This document shows positions 61,102 to 64,000 of a stretch of 64,000 bases of DNA, piece by piece; positions within the stretch are counted from its first letter, which is position 1; every line of letters starts with the position of its first letter. The notes below the pieces were generated by a model. The model saw nothing but the letters and a program-made list of their open reading frames with translations. It was not told where the DNA came from and did not search any database. The DNA comes from Pseudooceanicola antarcticus (GTDB lineage Bacteria; Pseudomonadota; Alphaproteobacteria; Rhodobacterales; Rhodobacteraceae). The translations under genes were made by a program, and so were the position numbers. The stretch spans positions 310,001-374,000 of the forward strand of contig NZ_OBEA01000005.1 of the NCBI RefSeq assembly GCF_900215355.1, in the 5' to 3' direction.

Positions 61102-61755
61102 ATGCCTGCTCCCTCTGCCACCCCGGCCCGCGTCATCGTCTTCGGTGCCACAGGCTCGATCGGCCGCCTCGCCGTCGATGAGCTTCTGGCCCGCGGCCAC
61201 GGGGTCACCGCCTTCGCCCGCCACCCCGAAACGCTGGCCCGTCAGGATCCGAAACTGCATCTGCACGCCGGAGACGTATTGGACCCCGAGGCCGTTGCCC
61301 GCGCCATGGAAGGCCAGCAGGCGGTGGTGATCACGCTCGGCGCCGGGCGCAGCCTGCGCTCGCGGGTGCGCTCTGAAGGCACCCTGGTGATCATCCGTGC
61401 CATGCAGGCGCGCGGCATCCGCCGCCTGGTCTGCCAATCGACCCTCGGCGCCCACGAAAGCTGGTCGAACCTGAACTTCTACTGGAAACGCATCATGTTC
61501 GGAGGCCTCCTGCGCGCCGTCTTCCGCGACCACGAGCGGCAAGAGGACATGGTCCGCGCCTCGGGGCTCGACTGGACCATCGTCCGCCCCTCGGCCTTCA
61601 TCGAAGGCCCCGCCGATGCCGCCTACCTCGAGGATGTGCCGCCGCGCCGCCGGGGCCTTGCCCTGACCATCCCCCGCGCCGTCATCGCCCGTTTCCTCGG
61701 GCGCCAGCCCGGCGAGGCCCGCTACCTGGGCCGTGCCGTCGGCATCAGCCAGTGA
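61102..61755 (+). CDS. NmrA/SDR-like NAD(P)-binding protein
   Basis: 217 residues; N-terminal Rossmann VIVFGATGSIGRLAVDELLARGHGV, then a SDR-a-type sequence without the YxxxK catalytic pair clearly visible, so NmrA-like nucleotide sensor or atypical dehydrogenase. First gene under the TetR operators; the DUF1772 gene follows after ten bases. Confidence 0.82.
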   Translation: MPAPSATPARVIVFGATGSIGRLAVDELLARGHGVTAFARHPETLARQDPKLHLHAGDVLDPEAVARAMEGQQAVVITLGAGRSLRSRVRSEGTLVIIRAMQARGIRRLVCQSTLGAHESWSNLNFYWKRIMFGGLLRAVFRDHERQEDMVRASGLDWTIVRPSAFIEGPADAAYLEDVPPRRRGLALTIPRAVIARFLGRQPGEARYLGRAVGISQ

Positions 61756-61765
61756 GGATCAGCCC

Positions 61766-62236
61766 ATGCTCATCCCCCTCGCCACCGGCATTGCCTCTCT
61801 CCTCGTCTCGGGCGTCTTCCTCAGCTTTTCGGACTTCATCATGCGCGGCTTCCTGCAGGCCCCCGACCGCGCAGGCGCGGCGGCGATGCAGGGGCTGAAC
61901 CGCACCGTCTACCGCTCGCTCTTCATGGTGCTGCTGATCGGCCTGGTGCCGCTCTCGGCCCTGCTGGCACTGGCGGGGATCATGGGCCTGCTGCCCGGCA
62001 CCCCGCTGCTGGTGCTGGCAGCATTGCTCTACCTGGGCGGCGTCATGGCGGTGACAGGGCGCGGCAACGTGCCAATGAACCAACACCTCGACGGGCTCTC
62101 GCCCGAGGCGCCCGAGACCCGCATCTACTGGCAGCGCTACGCCCGCGTCTGGACGCGGCTCAACCACATCCGCACCGCCTCCAGCTTCGCCGCCGGCCTG
62201 CTATGGATCGCCGCAGCCCTGCCGCCCGCACCCTGA
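61766..62236 (+). CDS. DUF1772-family small membrane protein
   Basis: 156 residues, four membrane helices (IATGIASLLVSGVFLSFSDF-like start, LFMVLLIGLVPLSALLALAGI, PLLVLAALLYLGGVMAV, FAAGLLWIAAAL). Family also called anthrone-oxygenase-like; the N-P-x-N-x-x-L motif (NVPMNQHLD) is present. Start ATG 61766 with GAGGATC upstream. Co-transcribed with the NmrA-like gene; joint oxidation/detoxification role is conceivable. Confidence 0.8.
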   Translation: MLIPLATGIASLLVSGVFLSFSDFIMRGFLQAPDRAGAAAMQGLNRTVYRSLFMVLLIGLVPLSALLALAGIMGLLPGTPLLVLAALLYLGGVMAVTGRGNVPMNQHLDGLSPEAPETRIYWQRYARVWTRLNHIRTASSFAAGLLWIAAALPPAP

Positions 62237-62237
62237 T

Positions 62238-62307
62238 CATCACCAGGCTGAAAATACTCCGGGGGTGAATTGGGCCCGGAACGGGCACAAGAGGGGGCAG
62301 CGCCCCC
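62238..62307. repeat. Half palindromic repeat (CATCACCAGG variant) plus GGGGGC hairpin
   Basis: 62238-62267 carries CATCACCAGGCTGAAAATAC then TCCGGGGGTG, identical over this stretch to 14256-14285; GGGGGC-AGC-GCCCCC follows at 62293-62307. It starts two bases after the DUF1772 stop. Confidence 0.7.
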
Positions 62308-62324
62308 TGCCCCCTTCGCCAAAG

Positions 62325-62351
62325 AAAAACGCGCCCGGAGGACCGGGCGCG
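62325..62351 (-). terminator. Rho-independent terminator of the phytase-like gene
   Basis: Minus strand CGCGCCCGG-TCCT-CCGGGCGCG (62330-62351) followed by TTTTTC. It lies 24 bases after the stop codon at 62376. Confidence 0.85.
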
Positions 62352-62375
62352 TTCGCATTCACGTGGCAGGCAGGC

Positions 62376-64000
62376 TCAGAGCTTGCCGATCGAGAAGAAC
62401 ATCGTCTCGCCCGAGTGGTCATCCACACCGTCATTGTCGGTCGAGATCCAGGCGGTGCCGTCCTCCATGATGGCCAGCCCCTCGACCTTGTCGATAACAT
62501 AGCCGCCAGTCGCCTTGAGGTCGGGGAGCAGGTCGCGGACCTCTTCCTTGGCGACCACCGGCAGTTCGCCGTCCAGCGGCGCGGGCACCATCTGCGCGGC
62601 GGGGATGCGATAGACCTTCTTGGTCACCGCCGCATCGCCGATCTGGTTGTCGCGCTCGATTACGTAGAACCAGTCGCCATGGGCCACGATCTCGGAAAGA
62701 CCCACCCAGCCGGTGGCAGGTTCGGCCTTCTCGTAGAGCACGGCGCCCCAGGTCCCGGTCTCGGTGTTGTAGGCCACCAGCTTGACGTGGTTCCTGGGAT
62801 CGTCCTTCCACTCACGCTGCACGGCCATCCACAGGGTATCTCCGACCCGGGTGATGCCCTCGAAGCCAAAGCGCTTCTCCACCGCCATCAGCTCGGCCGG
62901 CAGACCCACCTCGTCCTCGATCTCGCCATCGGCACCGACGTGATAGAGCGCATGGGGCACGACCCGGTCGGTACGACCTTCCGAGGCGATCCAGAAACCG
63001 CCCTCTCCATCCAGGGTGATGCCTTCCATGTCCAGCTTCTGCGCCGGCTGACCGGCGCGGGTGACGCGGATCACCTCGACGATGCGGGCCGGGGTCTGGC
63101 TGGGGTCGATCCTGAAGATCGAGGGCTGCATGGCATAGAAGCTGTCGTTCACGGCCCAGATGAATTCGCCGTCGGCCACCATGCCGGAGTTCGCACCCCA
63201 GCCGACCGGCTTGCCATTCTCGGAAAGCCCGGCAGAGGTCAGCATCGGGTAGCTGGCCGGCGCCTGCTGGTACTCGAAGATCATCACATGGGCGCGCACG
63301 CCGCCATCCTCGACCAGGTCTTCCTCGTTGGCCGAAACCAGGAGGTTGCGCTCGGGGATGGTCACATAGCCCTCCGGTCCGATGCCCGAGGGCAGCAGCT
63401 GGGTCAGCACCGGCGCGGTCGGGTCGGTGACATCGTAGACCCCGACGATCGAGGACCGCTCGGCGCCGACGAAGACCATGGGCGTGCCGGCAAAACTGCC
63501 GAAGGTCACCGACTCGGGCTCGACGCCCTTGTTACCCGAACGCTTCTCGGGATAGTGGCCCGCCTCGATCACGGCGTATTCGAAGGACACGCCGCTTTCG
63601 TAGACGACAGAGCCATCCTTGGCGAAGATCGTCCACCCGCGCGAGCCGCCGTCCATGTCGCCCTCGTTGGCGATGGCGAAGTGATCGTCGTCGATCCACT
63701 TGACCGCATCGGGTTCCCGCAGGCGACCGGGCTGGGAGGCGTTGAAGGTCAGCGCCCTTTCCTCGTCCACGTCGATGCCGTCAAGGTCGACAGCCCCGGC
63801 AGAGAAGTGGTTCAGGATCTCGCCGTCCCGGTCGACGATGATCAGGTGGTTGTTCTCCTGCAGCGTGATCACGGTCTCGCCCAGGGCATTGATGTCGACG
63901 AACTCGGGCTCGGGATCTTCCGGCGCGATCTCGGCCAGGCCGGTCAGCACGACGTGCTTCAGGCTCGCGCAGTCCAGCGCCATGCCGTCGGTGCCGACCA
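62376..64000 (-). CDS. Phytase-esterase-like secreted beta-propeller protein, N-terminus outside window
   Basis: At least 541 codons; the reading frame stays open through the right edge (codons before MALDCASLK read VGTDG), so the true start lies outside. Beta-propeller with repeated DGIDVDEE, DAVKWIDDDHFAIANEGD, EPESVTFGSF, GPEGYVTIPERNLLVSANEED, MEGITLDGEGGFWIASEG and KVEGLAIMEDGTAWISTDNDG. Conserved DG/EG loops match the 'esterase-like activity of phytase' family. Likely calcium-dependent and exported. Complete gene needed for signal peptide. Confidence 0.75.
   Translation of the reverse strand, partial: VGTDGMALDCASLKHVVLTGLAEIAPEDPEPEFVDINALGETVITLQENNHLIIVDRDGEILNHFSAGAVDLDGIDVDEERALTFNASQPGRLREPDAVKWIDDDHFAIANEGDMDGGSRGWTIFAKDGSVVYESGVSFEYAVIEAGHYPEKRSGNKGVEPESVTFGSFAGTPMVFVGAERSSIVGVYDVTDPTAPVLTQLLPSGIGPEGYVTIPERNLLVSANEEDLVEDGGVRAHVMIFEYQQAPASYPMLTSAGLSENGKPVGWGANSGMVADGEFIWAVNDSFYAMQPSIFRIDPSQTPARIVEVIRVTRAGQPAQKLDMEGITLDGEGGFWIASEGRTDRVVPHALYHVGADGEIEDEVGLPAELMAVEKRFGFEGITRVGDTLWMAVQREWKDDPRNHVKLVAYNTETGTWGAVLYEKAEPATGWVGLSEIVAHGDWFYVIERDNQIGDAAVTKKVYRIPAAQMVPAPLDGELPVVAKEEVRDLLPDLKATGGYVIDKVEGLAIMEDGTAWISTDNDGVDDHSGETMFFSIGKL

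Overview
The window looks like a chromosomal segment of a high-GC, non-enteric alphaproteobacterium of the Rhodobacterales (Roseobacter/Paracoccaceae group). Support: the MraZ-headed dcw cluster with a long leader, a DUF1127 gene followed by an array of CCTCCTCCC hairpin RNAs (CcsR/'cuckoo' RNAs, described in Rhodobacter sphaeroides), an fdsGBACD formate dehydrogenase operon, a fused MaoC-Pta gene with ackA, and dispersed palindromes of a kind I associate with this order. Species cannot be named. I see no phage, insertion sequence, CRISPR array or replication origin; nearly everything is core or metabolic gene content.

Layout. 1-12.8 kb: a GNAT fragment, a BaiN/YhiN-like flavoprotein, then on the minus strand murD, mraY, murF, murE, ftsI, ftsL, rsmH and mraZ (cell wall synthesis and division, transcribed right to left from a long leader), followed by mrp (Fe-S carrier). 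13-14.1 kb: DUF1127 gene plus ten anti-Shine-Dalgarno hairpins forming five tandem cuckoo RNAs and a terminator; this is the most interesting locus. 14.4-20.6 kb: a UvrD/PcrA helicase with a low-GC internal block and an inserted segment, then pyruvate carboxylase. 20.8-24.6 kb: small protein, ohrR/ohr peroxide defence with three shared operator-like palindromes, an SH3 protein, two identical tRNA-Gly(GCC) genes, nitronate monooxygenase and a structured 3' region. 24.8-29.8 kb: TetR regulator, secreted protein, HtrA-like protease, OmpR-type regulator and sensor kinase.

29.9-39.8 kb: creatinase; an iron-linked block (DUF1513, two imelysins, a di-haem DUF1111 protein, bacterioferritin and its ferredoxin) and a trimethylamine-dehydrogenase-like flavoenzyme. 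40-47.1 kb: NAD-dependent formate dehydrogenase operon with its LysR regulator and an embedded DUF4287 gene. 47.4-50 kb: MaoC-Pta and acetate kinase. 50.2-50.6 kb: hemP with an overlapping micro-ORF. Three promoter regions (hemP, imelysin, DUF1111) share a CYGA-N9-TCGR palindrome, suggesting one iron-responsive regulon. 50.9-56.4 kb: polyamine-type ABC importer whose first permease carries a large inserted periplasmic region. 56.4-64 kb: SGNH lipoprotein, TPR protein, PHP phosphoesterase, AidB-like acyl-CoA dehydrogenase, a TetR regulator divergent from an NmrA-like/DUF1772 pair, and a partial phytase-esterase-like protein.

Intergenic regions carry two recurrent elements: a palindrome with core GCTGAAAATACTSC and a GGGGGC-AGM-GCCCCC hairpin, usually side by side. 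Coordinates of starts were adjusted by ribosome-binding sites and overlaps where the longest reading frame was implausible.
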